A DNA stretch of 64,000 nt from Ramlibacter sp. Leaf400. Lineage in GTDB: Bacteria > Pseudomonadota > Gammaproteobacteria > Burkholderiales > Burkholderiaceae_C. Shown here piece by piece: positions 8,901 to 17,511 of this stretch. The notes beneath the pieces are model-generated. The model did not search any database. It was not told where the DNA came from and saw only the letters and a program-made list of their open reading frames with translations. Position 1 is the stretch's first letter. Each line of letters starts with the position of its first letter. The DNA lies in NCBI RefSeq assembly GCF_001424545.1, contig NZ_LMQL01000010.1, forward strand, positions 508,599 through 572,598, written 5' to 3'. Made by a program: the position numbers and the translations under genes.

Positions 8901-11900
8901 CGCCGACTTCCTGCGCGGCGACAACGGCAACGACGTGATCAGCGGCGGCACCGGCAATGACCTGCTGTTCGGCGGCGATGGCAAGGACTTCATCTTCACC
9001 GGCCAGGACTTCAGCGAAGTCTTCGCCGGCCGGGGCGACGACTTCGTCCTGGGCGGCAACGGTCCCGATGTCCTGATGGGCAATGAAGGCAACGACTGGA
9101 TCGAAGGCGGCGAAGGCTTCGACAGCCTGTCCGGCGAGAACTCCGAACTGTTCTTCAACAGCCCGATCATCGGCCACGACGTGCTCAACGGCATGGGCAA
9201 CGACACCGACTACGACGGCGAGTCCGGCGACGACATCATGGTCCAGGGCCCCGGCATCCAGCGCAGCAACGGCATGTTCGGCTTCGACTGGGCGACCCAC
9301 CAGGGCGACACGGTCGCCGCCAACTCGGACCTGGGCATCCCGATCTTCGTGACCCAGCCCGACTTCATCCTGCGCGACCGCTTCGATTCCGTCGAAGGCC
9401 TCTCCGGCTGGGTGCACGACGACATCCTGACCGGCGCCACCGTCCTTCGCGGCGGTGCCGCCGGCACCGAGGACGGCGTGGCCGTTCCCCTGGACTCCAG
9501 CGACCTCAAAGCCGGCAACATCGGCCTGATCGACGGCTTCGCCGAGCTGCTGGGCATGACCGATGCCGAGGTCGACGCCCTGGCCGACGACGTCTCCGTC
9601 ATCGACGTCACGCAAGGCGCCACGGTCATCATCGGCGGCGGCGGCAGCGACACCATCACCGGCAACCTGGGCGACGACATCATCGACGGGGACGCCTGGC
9701 TGGGCGTGCACATCGCGGTCGACATGCCGGAAGGCGGGGAGCCCGACTTCACCGTCAACAGCATGGAGGAGATCCGCGACCGGATGCTCACCCGCGAGAT
9801 CAACCCGGCCCAGCTGAGCATCGTGCGGGAGATCCAGTTCGACAACGCGGCCGGCGACATCGACACCGCGGTCTACAACGGCAGCTTCGAGGAGTACACG
9901 GTCACCAGCGACAACGGAGTCGTGACCGTGGCCCACACGACCCAGGCGGCAACGACGCTGATCAACGACGGCAGCGACACCCTGCGCAACATCGAGCAGC
10001 TGCAGTTCGCCGACCGGCTGGTGCAACTGGGACTGTCGATCAACTCGCCCTCCACCTTCTCGGTCGCCGAGAACACGCAGGCGGTCACCACCGTCACGCT
10101 GAACAACGCCGACCCGGCCGCGCTGTACCTGTTCTCCCTCGAAGGCGCCGACGCGGCCCTGTTCGACATCGACGCGCTGGACGGGATCATCTCCTTCGCC
10201 ACGGCGCCCAACTTCGAGGCGGCGGCCGACGTGGGCGCGAACAACGTGTACGACGTGACGGTTCGGGTCACCGACGGCGTGCTGTCGGCCAGCCAGGCCA
10301 TCGCCGTCACCGTCACCAACGCCGATGACGCGGCCACCGGGACGGTGACCATCGCGACCTGGGCCACCACCGCGACCGCGGCCACGCTGACGGCCGTGAG
10401 CACGGTGGCGGACGAAGACCTCCTGGGCCTGCCCCCGGCCTCGCAACCCCAGATGCAGTGGCAGAGCCAGCAGGCCGACGGCACCTGGGTGGACATCGCC
10501 GGCGCGACCGGCGCCACGATCACCGGCCAGTCCGGCGCGACCGAGCGCGTGGTCGTCCGGTACAACGACGGCTTCGGCGCCGCCGACGTGGTGGTCTCGG
10601 CCGAGACGGCCATCATCGGCACCTCCATCGGCGAGACGCTGACCGGCACGGTGGGCCGCGACATCATGCTCGGCCTGGGCGGCAACGACACGCTGCTCGC
10701 GGGCGCCGGCAACGACGTGCTCGACGGCGGCGTCGGAACGGACACCTACTCCCTGGCGGCGACCAACGCCGCGGCCACGGTCAACCTGACCACCAACACG
10801 TCCACCAGCGCGGCCACGGGCAGCGACGTGCTGGCCGGCATCGAGAACGTCATCGGCAGCCAGGCCGGCGACACCATCACCGACGGCGCGGGATCGAACG
10901 CGCTGACCGGCGGCGGGGGGGCCGACACCTTCGTGATGACCAACGACGCCGCGCGCGACACAGTCAACGGCCTCGGCGGGAGCAACACGATCGACTACAG
11001 CGCCAACACCGCCGGCATCAACGTGACGCTGAACGAGGCCACCGCGGTCCAGGTGCTGGGCACCGGCACGGCGGGCACCACCACCGACCTGATCAGCAAC
11101 ATCGACAACGTCATCGGCGGCACCGGCAGCGACACCATCGTCGGCGACGGGTCGGCCAACACCCTGACCGGCAACGGTGGGGCCGACACGCTGACCGGCA
11201 ACGGTGGCGCCGACACGCTGCTCGGAGGGGCGGGTGCCGACACGCTGACCGGCGGCGCGGGCGTCGACGTCGTCAACGGCGGGGACGACAACGACATCCT
11301 GATGGCCAGCACCAACGACGGCAACGACCAGCTGATCGGCGGAGCGGGCACCGACCTGTACAACCTGTCGGCGACGACCGCGGCGGCCACCGTGAACCTG
11401 ACCACCAACACGTCGACCAGCGGCCAGACCGGCACCGACACGCTCAACGGCATCGAGAACGTCACCGGCAGCGCGGGCGGCGACACCATCACCGACGGCG
11501 TGGGCTCGAACGTGCTGACCGGCGGCGCCGGCGCCGACACCTTCGTCATGACCAACGACGGCGCACGCGACACCATCAACGGCCTCGGCGGCAGCAACAC
11601 GATCAACTACACCTCCAACACCGCCGGCATCAACGTGACGCTGAACGAGGCCACCGCGGTCCAGGTGCTGGGCACCGGCACGGCGGGCACGACGACCGAC
11701 CTGATCAGCAACATCGACAACGTCATCGGCGGCAGCGGCAACGACACCATCACGGGCGACACGTCGGTGAACACGCTGACCGGCAACGGCGGGGCCGACA
11801 CGCTCAGCGGCGGCGACAACAACGACGTGCTGACCGGCGGTGCCGGCAACGACACCCTGAACGGCGGGGCGGGCAACGACACCCTGGTGGCGACCGTCAA

Positions 11901-12864
11901 CGACGGCAACGACTCGATCACCGGCGGCCTGGGCACCGACCTGTACGACCTTTCCGGGACCACGGCCGGCGCGACGGTGAACCTGACCACCAACACGTCG
12001 ACCAGCACCCAGACCGGCACCGACACGCTGAACGGCATCGAGAACGTCACCGGCAGCCAGGGTGGAGACACCATGACCGACGGCGTGGGTTCGAACGTGC
12101 TGACCGGCGGTGCGGGCGCCGACACCTTCGTGATGACCAACGACCTGGCCCGTGACACGGTCAACGGCGCCGGCGGGACCAACACGATCAACTACAGCAC
12201 CAATACCACCGGCATCAACGTGACGCTCAACGAGGCCACCGCGGCCGAAGTGCAGGGCACCGGGACGGCGGGAGTCAGCACCGACCTGATCAGCAACATC
12301 GACAACGTCGTGGGCGGCAGCGGCAACGACACCGTCAACGGTGACGGGTCGAACAACACCCTGACCGGCAACGGCGGCAACGACACGCTGTCGGGCAACG
12401 GGGGAGCGGACACGCTGGACGGCGGTGCCGGCCTCGACACGCTGAGCGGCGGGGCCGGGAACGACACGCTGACGGGTGGCGCGGGGCAGGACATCCTGAC
12501 CGGCGGCACGGGCTCGGACGTCTTCGACTTCAACAACATCACGGAGATCCCGAACGAGGCACCGCTGCTGCGCGAACGCGTCATGGACTTCACGACCGGC
12601 ACGGACGACCTGGACTTCAGCACGATCGACGCCAACGCCAACAACGGAACGGCGACGAACGACACCTTCCAGTTCAGCACCACGTCCGGTGACGGCTTCA
12701 CGGCGCCCGCGCAGCTGCGCTACCACAACGAGGCCACCCCCGGGGTGGGGACGACCGGGTCCGTCATGCAGGTGAACGTGGGCGGCGCCAACGGCAACGT
12801 CACCGACGCCCAGGTGGCGCTGATCGGAGTCACCACGCTGGCGGCGGGCGACGTGATCCTGTAG
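5986..12864 (+). CDS. Giant animal-type heme peroxidase with RTX and cadherin-like repeats, type I secreted
   Basis: This 2292-residue protein starts at ATG 5986, the only start with a good ribosome site (GGAGGA at 5974-5979). Residues from about 90 to 800 form an animal heme peroxidase domain: GQFFDHG with the candidate distal His 175, HSVFHAEHNR at 428-437, and the proximal heme His 551 in VVYRFGHSMLTE. RTX-type glycine/aspartate nonapeptides follow (about 915-1050), then a cadherin-like domain (about 1353-1447), then three copies of a roughly 200-residue RTX-containing unit (about 1586-2180), and a C-terminal segment typical of type I secretion. There is no N-terminal signal peptide. This is the architecture of the Ca-binding Mn(II)-oxidising peroxidase MopA, so extracellular Mn or phenolic oxidation is plausible. 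Haem loading and substrate are not provable here. Confidence 0.93.
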   Translation: MATQYDFFVTLEDLMFILNQVKIAEATTNPDGTVNGDALRDAVNPLAPFGIRTVDGTWNSLLPGQQLYGSADTIMPRLTTGTLLPMYTTPAIPGTTIYMDAEPRIISNLIVDQTATNPAAVIAADDRAGESTFPGLETVQVSENGTLFIPNQSPDIGLSPPFNGIMTLFGQFFDHGLDLLTKGGGTVFVPLQEDDPLYVAGSQTNFMVLTRATTGDVGVDGIAGTADDGHINTTTPFVDQNQTYTSHPSHQVFLREYTTDASGQTVATGNLLEGQYGAANWTEVKAQAAELLGVQLTDADVFDVPLLATDRYGEFIRGENGYVQFVTAGGLVEADPTANGGLGSLVPEDAFRTSHAFLDDIAHDAAPSIFDADGNPLTTGDRTVQTADNDDVIGDDGDPLTYDDDLLGRHFVTGDGRGNENIGLTAIHSVFHAEHNRLVDQYKETLIADAIAKQDVTFLNEWLTTGLATTERTAAQWAALGAEVAATATWDGERLFQAGRFVTEMEYQHMVFEEFARAVAPTIDPFIFQNSADIDPAIVEEFANVVYRFGHSMLTETVARTDGDTMTDYDIGLIQAFLNPVEFNVAGGVSTAIADIMLGMSTQVGNEIDEFVTEALRNNLLGLPLDLATINMTRARETAMPTFNEAREQFYEMTGDSQYTPYTSWVDLAPHLKNPASVVNFIAAYGTHATITAATTLEEKRDAANMLVFGRADLDNDGNTTDPGETAAPTDRLAFLSGTGTYATEAGGVDNIDFWIGGLAEAKLEFGGMLGPTFNFVFEQQLEDLQNGDRFYYLSRTQGLNLLNELEANTFSKMVMRNSDLGEDGTTAHLPSLLFTTPSYVLEMDQANQRTGLLGPDGLTMNGDPTRGDDILDLLSPLVQRANAAAGYDARLDKDGDGTMEYDGLLSFNYDGGDHVVLGGTNQNDILLGGRGMDTVWGDAGNDYIDAGDESDQVHGGDGDDIIVDHGTVAGGADFLRGDNGNDVISGGTGNDLLFGGDGKDFIFTGQDFSEVFAGRGDDFVLGGNGPDVLMGNEGNDWIEGGEGFDSLSGENSELFFNSPIIGHDVLNGMGNDTDYDGESGDDIMVQGPGIQRSNGMFGFDWATHQGDTVAANSDLGIPIFVTQPDFILRDRFDSVEGLSGWVHDDILTGATVLRGGAAGTEDGVAVPLDSSDLKAGNIGLIDGFAELLGMTDAEVDALADDVSVIDVTQGATVIIGGGGSDTITGNLGDDIIDGDAWLGVHIAVDMPEGGEPDFTVNSMEEIRDRMLTREINPAQLSIVREIQFDNAAGDIDTAVYNGSFEEYTVTSDNGVVTVAHTTQAATTLINDGSDTLRNIEQLQFADRLVQLGLSINSPSTFSVAENTQAVTTVTLNNADPAALYLFSLEGADAALFDIDALDGIISFATAPNFEAAADVGANNVYDVTVRVTDGVLSASQAIAVTVTNADDAATGTVTIATWATTATAATLTAVSTVADEDLLGLPPASQPQMQWQSQQADGTWVDIAGATGATITGQSGATERVVVRYNDGFGAADVVVSAETAIIGTSIGETLTGTVGRDIMLGLGGNDTLLAGAGNDVLDGGVGTDTYSLAATNAAATVNLTTNTSTSAATGSDVLAGIENVIGSQAGDTITDGAGSNALTGGGGADTFVMTNDAARDTVNGLGGSNTIDYSANTAGINVTLNEATAVQVLGTGTAGTTTDLISNIDNVIGGTGSDTIVGDGSANTLTGNGGADTLTGNGGADTLLGGAGADTLTGGAGVDVVNGGDDNDILMASTNDGNDQLIGGAGTDLYNLSATTAAATVNLTTNTSTSGQTGTDTLNGIENVTGSAGGDTITDGVGSNVLTGGAGADTFVMTNDGARDTINGLGGSNTINYTSNTAGINVTLNEATAVQVLGTGTAGTTTDLISNIDNVIGGSGNDTITGDTSVNTLTGNGGADTLSGGDNNDVLTGGAGNDTLNGGAGNDTLVATVNDGNDSITGGLGTDLYDLSGTTAGATVNLTTNTSTSTQTGTDTLNGIENVTGSQGGDTMTDGVGSNVLTGGAGADTFVMTNDLARDTVNGAGGTNTINYSTNTTGINVTLNEATAAEVQGTGTAGVSTDLISNIDNVVGGSGNDTVNGDGSNNTLTGNGGNDTLSGNGGADTLDGGAGLDTLSGGAGNDTLTGGAGQDILTGGTGSDVFDFNNITEIPNEAPLLRERVMDFTTGTDDLDFSTIDANANNGTATNDTFQFSTTSGDGFTAPAQLRYHNEATPGVGTTGSVMQVNVGGANGNVTDAQVALIGVTTLAAGDVIL
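10741..12440 (+). repeat. Three long tandem repeats inside the peroxidase gene
   Basis: Near-identical coding units of about 590-610 bp begin near 10741, 11350 and 11938. Each encodes a TTNTST segment, a TDLISNIDNVIGG segment and GGAGADT-type Ca-binding motifs. The high DNA identity, including synonymous positions, points to recent duplication or gene conversion, so copy number probably varies between strains and may be hard to assemble. Confidence 0.8.
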
Positions 12865-12905
12865 CAAGCCGCGCTTTTCCATCCCTGTTGTTCTGCCGTG
12901 GCAAC

Positions 12906-12925
12906 CCGGGCCCTCGACGGCCCGG
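12906..12925 (+). other. GC-rich hairpin between peroxidase and its transporter genes
   Basis: CCGGGCC (12906-12912) and GGCCCGG (12919-12925) form a perfect 7-bp stem with a 6-nt loop and no T-tract. In type I secretion operons, such an element between the abundant substrate and the transporter genes commonly limits read-through or protects the upstream mRNA. That role is inferred here. Confidence 0.45.
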
Positions 12926-12958
12926 ACGCCCGGCCCCTTCGTCCCCGAGGAGTGACTC

Positions 12959-14734
12959 ATGCAGAAAACAGCACCCGGCCAGCGCAAGAGCGAGATCGCC
13001 CTGGCGCTTTCGGAGTTCAAGGGCGCTTTCTGGACCGTCGCGTTCTTCAGCGCGGTGATCAACCTCACCGTGCTGGCCCCCTCCATCTACATGCTGCAGG
13101 TGTACGACCGCGTGCTGGCCAGCCGCAACCAGACCACCCTGCTGATGCTGACCGTGATGATCCTGGGCGCCCTGCTCTTCATGGGCGCGCTGGAGTTCGT
13201 GCGCAGCTTCGTCCTGGTGCGCGTGGGTGCCCAGCTGGACATGCGCCTGAACAAGCGCGTCTTCACCGCCACCTTCGAGCAGAACCTGAAGAAGCCGGGC
13301 ACCAACGCCGGCCAGGCGCTGCAGGACCTGACGACCGTGCGCCAGTTCGTCACCGGCAACGGCCTGTTCGCCTTCTTCGACGCGCCCTGGTTCCCGCTGT
13401 ACCTGGCGATCATCTTCTTCTTCAACGTCTACCTGGGCATGTTCGCCCTGTGCGGCGCCATCGTGCTCGTCGCCCTGGCCTGGCTGAACGAGTCGGCCAC
13501 CCGCAAGCCGATGGCCGATGCGGCCGGCGTCTCGATCGCCGCCAACACCCAGGCGACCAACAACCTGCGCAACGCGGAGGTGATCGACGCGATGGGGATG
13601 CTGCCCAGCATGATGGGCCGCTGGTTCGCCCTGCACAGCCAGTTCCTGAACCTGCAGGCCCGCGCCAGCGAAAGGGCGGGCGCCATCACCTCCATGGCCA
13701 AGTCGGTGCGCATCGCGATGCAGTCCCTGGTCCTGGGCTTCGGCGCCCTGCTGGTGCTGGACGAGAAGATGACGGGCGGGATGATGATCGTGGCCTCCAT
13801 CCTCATGGGCCGCACGCTCAACCCGGTCGAACAGCTGATCGGCGTGTGGCGCAACTGGGACGGCACGCGCACCGCCTGGTCGCGCCTGAACGACCTGCTG
13901 TCCACCAACCCCCTGCGCCGCACTGGCATGTCGCTGCCCGGGCCGGAAGGCCGGCTGTCGGTGGAGGGCGTGACCGCCGGGCCGCCGGGCGCCACCGTGC
14001 CCACGATCCGCCAGCTCAATTTCTCCATCGTCCCCGGCGACGTGCTGGGCGTCATCGGGCCCAGCGGCGCGGGCAAGTCCACGCTGGCGCGGCTGCTGGT
14101 GGGCGTGTGGGCGTCGGCGGTGGGCACCGTGCGGCTGGACGGCGCCGACGTGTACCTGTGGAACAAGGACGAGCTCGGGCCTTCCGTCGGCTACATGCCG
14201 CAGGACGTGGAGCTGTTCGCCGGCACCATCGCCGAGAACATCGCCCGCTTCGCCGAGATCGATGCCGCGAAGGTGGTCGAGGCCGCCAAGCGCACCGGGG
14301 TGCACGAGATGATCCTGCAGTTCCCCATGGGCTACGAGACGCCGCTGGGCGACTGCGGGGCGGGCCTCTCGGGCGGCCAGAAGCAGCGGATCGCCCTGGC
14401 GCGCGCCATGTACGGCGACCCGTCCCTGCTGGTGCTCGACGAGCCGAACTCCAACCTCGACGACGTCGGCGAGCGCGCGCTCGTGGACGCCATCGTCGAC
14501 CTGCGCAGCCGCGGCAAGACGCTGGTGCTGATCACCCAGCGCACCAGCGCCATCGGCGTGACCAACAAGCTGCTGGTGCTGCGCAATGGCGTCGGCGAGA
14601 TGTTCGGCCCCACGGCCAAGGTCCTGACCGACCTGGCGACGGCCAAGGAAAAGAGCCAGGGGGCGCGCGTGAGCGCTGCCACGCCTGCTTCCGAGCTGGG
14701 CGCCACGCAGGCGCGTTCCATCCGAACCGAGTGA
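12959..14734 (+). CDS. Type I secretion ABC permease/ATPase (PrtD/HlyB-like)
   Basis: This 591-residue fusion has an N-terminal six-helix exporter domain (about 20-300, helices such as NLTVLAPSIYML and LMLTVMILGALLFMGAL) and a C-terminal nucleotide-binding domain. Walker A GPSGAGKST lies near 367, the signature LSGGQKQR near 470, and Walker B LLVLDEPNSNLDD follows. It lacks the N-terminal C39-like domain, matching the PrtD/AprD subgroup that handles proteases and RTX proteins. A GAGGAG ribosome site precedes the ATG. It is the first transporter gene after the RTX peroxidase, its obvious substrate, and is followed by the HlyD and TolC components with 13 bp and 1 bp spacing. Confidence 0.95.
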   Translation: MQKTAPGQRKSEIALALSEFKGAFWTVAFFSAVINLTVLAPSIYMLQVYDRVLASRNQTTLLMLTVMILGALLFMGALEFVRSFVLVRVGAQLDMRLNKRVFTATFEQNLKKPGTNAGQALQDLTTVRQFVTGNGLFAFFDAPWFPLYLAIIFFFNVYLGMFALCGAIVLVALAWLNESATRKPMADAAGVSIAANTQATNNLRNAEVIDAMGMLPSMMGRWFALHSQFLNLQARASERAGAITSMAKSVRIAMQSLVLGFGALLVLDEKMTGGMMIVASILMGRTLNPVEQLIGVWRNWDGTRTAWSRLNDLLSTNPLRRTGMSLPGPEGRLSVEGVTAGPPGATVPTIRQLNFSIVPGDVLGVIGPSGAGKSTLARLLVGVWASAVGTVRLDGADVYLWNKDELGPSVGYMPQDVELFAGTIAENIARFAEIDAAKVVEAAKRTGVHEMILQFPMGYETPLGDCGAGLSGGQKQRIALARAMYGDPSLLVLDEPNSNLDDVGERALVDAIVDLRSRGKTLVLITQRTSAIGVTNKLLVLRNGVGEMFGPTAKVLTDLATAKEKSQGARVSAATPASELGATQARSIRTE

Positions 14735-14747
14735 AGAGGAGAGCACC

Positions 14748-16151
14748 ATGAACCAACCCTCGCGCAACGAAGTCGCGGTTTCGCCGGAGAACGCAGTCGG
14801 CCCGGTCGCCGGGTCCGCCCCGGCGACCACGCTCGCCCCGCTCTCCGGCCAGCTGGGCCCGCTGGTCAACATCGATTCGCGCAAGCACGTCCGGCTGGGC
14901 TGGGCCGTCATCCTGGCCGGTGTCGGCGGCTTCGGCCTGTGGGCTTCGCTGGCGCCGCTGGACAAGGGCGTGCCCCTGACCGGCACCGTGACCGTCGCCA
15001 CCAACAAGAAGCAGGTGCAGCACCAGGTGGGCGGCACGGTCGACGCCATCCTGGTGCGCGAAGGCGACGTGGTGAAGGCCGGCGACCCGCTGGTGCGCAT
15101 GAACGGGGTGCAGGCCCGCTCCACCGCCGAATCGGTGCGCGTGCAGTACTTCAACGCGCGGGCCGCCGAGGCGCGGCTGGTCGCCGAGCGCGATGGCAAG
15201 AGCACCATCGTGTTCCCCGAAGAACTGGAAAAACTCCAGAAGGACTCGCGGGTGGCCGCCATGATGCGGCTGCAGCAGCAGCTGATCTCCTCGCGCCAGT
15301 CGGCCATCCGCATTGAGCTGGCGGGCCTGGACGAGAACGTGATGGGCCTGACCCTGCAGAACCGGGGACTGGAGGAAGCGCGCCAGGGCAAGCGCGAGCA
15401 GCTGGTCTACCTGAAGGAGCAGCTGGACGGCATGCGCGACCTGGCCGCTGAAGGCTACGTGGCGCGCAACAAGCTCTTGGAGCTGGAGCGGCTGTACGCG
15501 CAGATCAACACCTCTATCGCGGAGGACACCGGCAGCATCGGCCGCGGCGCGCGGCAGATCTCCGAGATCCGGCTGCGCCGCCTGCAAAAGCAGCAGGAGT
15601 ACCAGAAGGAGGTGCGCACCCAGCTGTCGGAGGCGCAGAAGGACGCCGAGGCGATGATGAACAAGCTGGCCAGCCTGGACCACGAGGTGGGCAACACCAT
15701 CGTGCGCGCGCCGGTGGACGGCACCGTGGTGGGCATGAACGTGTTCACCCACGGCGGCGTGGTGCCCGCGGGCTACCGGATGATGGACATCGTGCCCAGC
15801 GACGATCCGCTGATCGTGGACGGCCAGCTGCCGGTGCACCTGATCGACAAGGTGAACCCGAACCTGAAGGTGGACCTGATCTTCTCCGCCTTCAACCAGA
15901 CGATGACGCCGCACATCCCCGGCATCGTCACCCACGTGTCGGCCGACCGGATCGTCGACGAGAAGACCGGCCAGCCCTACTACCAGCTCAAGGCCAAGGT
16001 GGCGCCCGAGGGCCTGAGGATGGTCTCGCAGTTGCAGGTGCGCCCCGGGATGCCGGTGGACATGTTCATCAAGACCGGCGAGCGGACCATGATGAACTAC
16101 CTGCTCAAGCCGATGCTCGACAACGCCAAGATGGCGTTGAAGGAGGACTGA
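14748..16151 (+). CDS. HlyD-family type I secretion periplasmic adaptor
   Basis: This 467-residue protein has a single N-terminal membrane anchor (about 45-65, WAVILAGVGGFGLWASL) and a lipoyl-like half near 85-125 (QHQVGGTVDAILVREGDVV). A long coiled-coil hairpin (about 140-305), the second lipoyl half (GNTIVRAPVDGTVVGMNV) and a beta-barrel domain complete it. It bridges the inner-membrane ABC exporter to the outer-membrane TolC channel (PrtE/AprE type). AGAGGAGAG lies just before the ATG. It is the middle gene of the three-gene secretion operon downstream of the RTX peroxidase. Confidence 0.95.
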   Translation: MNQPSRNEVAVSPENAVGPVAGSAPATTLAPLSGQLGPLVNIDSRKHVRLGWAVILAGVGGFGLWASLAPLDKGVPLTGTVTVATNKKQVQHQVGGTVDAILVREGDVVKAGDPLVRMNGVQARSTAESVRVQYFNARAAEARLVAERDGKSTIVFPEELEKLQKDSRVAAMMRLQQQLISSRQSAIRIELAGLDENVMGLTLQNRGLEEARQGKREQLVYLKEQLDGMRDLAAEGYVARNKLLELERLYAQINTSIAEDTGSIGRGARQISEIRLRRLQKQQEYQKEVRTQLSEAQKDAEAMMNKLASLDHEVGNTIVRAPVDGTVVGMNVFTHGGVVPAGYRMMDIVPSDDPLIVDGQLPVHLIDKVNPNLKVDLIFSAFNQTMTPHIPGIVTHVSADRIVDEKTGQPYYQLKAKVAPEGLRMVSQLQVRPGMPVDMFIKTGERTMMNYLLKPMLDNAKMALKED

Positions 16152-16152
16152 C

Positions 16153-17511
16153 ATGAGCTCCTCCAGAAGAAGAAGCTTGAGGCTGGCCGCGGCCGCGGCC
16201 CTGCTGGCGGCGGCCGCGGCGCCGGCCTTCGCCCTCAGCCTGATCGAAGCCTACGAGCTCGCCGTCAAGAACGACCCGACCTACCGCGCCGCGCAGTTCG
16301 AGAACGAGGCCGCCCAGCAGTTCGCGGTGCTGGGCCGGTCCAACCTGCTGCCCAACGTCGCGGCCACCTACTCGCCCTCGCGCAACCGGGCCGACGTGAC
16401 CAACACGGCGGTGGCCGGGGGCGCGACCGACGAGCGGCGCTACAGCGCGCTGTCGGCGGCGCTGCAGCTGCGGCAGCCGCTGTTCCATCCCGAGGGCATG
16501 GCGCGCTACCGCCAGGGCGTGGCCCAGACCCGCGGCAGCGACGCGCAGTTCGCGGCGCGCGGCCAGGAGCTGATGGTGCGGCTGGCCTCGGCCTACACCT
16601 TCGCCAAGTACGCGGAGGACCAGCTCGCGCTGGCCGTCGCGCAGCGCGAGGCGCTGGCCGAGCAGCGGCTGACCAACCAGCGCCTGTTCCTGCGCGGCGA
16701 AGGCACCCGCACCGACGTGCTGGAGACCCAGGCCCGGTTCGACCTGGCCGTCGCGCAGGTCCTGGAAGCCAACGACAGCGTGACCAACGCGCGCAATGCG
16801 CTGTCCGCCATGATCGGACGCGACGTGACGCGCCTGGACGCGCTCACCGACGACTTCGCCATCCGGCAGCTGGTGCCGGGCAACTTCGAGGACTGGCGCG
16901 GCCTGGCCCTGTCGAGCAACCCGGAGCTGCTGGCACGCCGGCACGCGGTCGACGTCGCGCTGGAGGAAGCCAACCGCCACCGCGCCGGCCACCTGCCCCG
17001 GCTGGACCTGGTGGCCAGCCTCGGCCGCACCGACTCGGACACCATCAACAGCTTCAACCAGAAGGCCACGGTCCGCAGCGTCGGGGTCCAGCTCACCGTG
17101 CCCATCTACTCCGGCGGCGCGGTCACGGCGGCGGCGGCGCAGGCCCAGTCGAATGCCGAGCGCATCCAGGCCGAACTCGACGCCGCAACCGCCGAAACCA
17201 TGGTGGAGCTGCGCAAGCAGTTCGACCTGACCACGAGCAGCGCGGCCCGCCACGACGCCGCACGCGCCGCGCTCGATTCCGCGCTGCTGCTGGTGGAAGC
17301 CACCCGGCGCAGCGTCGCGGGCGGCCAGCGCATCAACCTGGACGTGCTGCAGGCCCAGCAGCAGCTCTTCGACGCCCGGCGCACCCTCGCCCAGGCCCGC
17401 TACAACCACCTGCTGAGCGTGCTGCGCCTGCGGCTGGCCGCCGGCGTGCTGCAACTGCAGGACCTGGTGGAGATGGCCCGCTACTTCAAGACCACTGGGA
17501 CAGGCGGGTGA
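16153..17511 (+). CDS. TolC-family outer-membrane channel for type I secretion
   Basis: This 452-residue protein has a Sec signal peptide (MSSSRRRSLRLAAAAALL, cleavage after about residue 28) and the two-fold repeated helical OEP domains of TolC. The segment LIEAYELAVKNDPTYRAAQFE at the mature N-terminus is the classic TolC start. It begins 1 bp after the HlyD stop codon, with AAGGAGGA inside the end of that gene, so the two are translationally linked. It should complete the ABC-HlyD-TolC conduit for the heme peroxidase. It is the only TolC-type gene in the window, so it could also serve other exporters. Confidence 0.94.
   Translation: MSSSRRRSLRLAAAAALLAAAAAPAFALSLIEAYELAVKNDPTYRAAQFENEAAQQFAVLGRSNLLPNVAATYSPSRNRADVTNTAVAGGATDERRYSALSAALQLRQPLFHPEGMARYRQGVAQTRGSDAQFAARGQELMVRLASAYTFAKYAEDQLALAVAQREALAEQRLTNQRLFLRGEGTRTDVLETQARFDLAVAQVLEANDSVTNARNALSAMIGRDVTRLDALTDDFAIRQLVPGNFEDWRGLALSSNPELLARRHAVDVALEEANRHRAGHLPRLDLVASLGRTDSDTINSFNQKATVRSVGVQLTVPIYSGGAVTAAAAQAQSNAERIQAELDAATAETMVELRKQFDLTTSSAARHDAARAALDSALLLVEATRRSVAGGQRINLDVLQAQQQLFDARRTLAQARYNHLLSVLRLRLAAGVLQLQDLVEMARYFKTTGTGG

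Noticed and set aside
5824..13086. A 2420-residue open frame on the minus strand opposite the heme peroxidase
   Set aside because: It is the antisense shadow of a GC-rich, repeat-rich gene. It lacks domains and is full of Val/Gly/His/Arg runs produced by the codon bias of the real frame.
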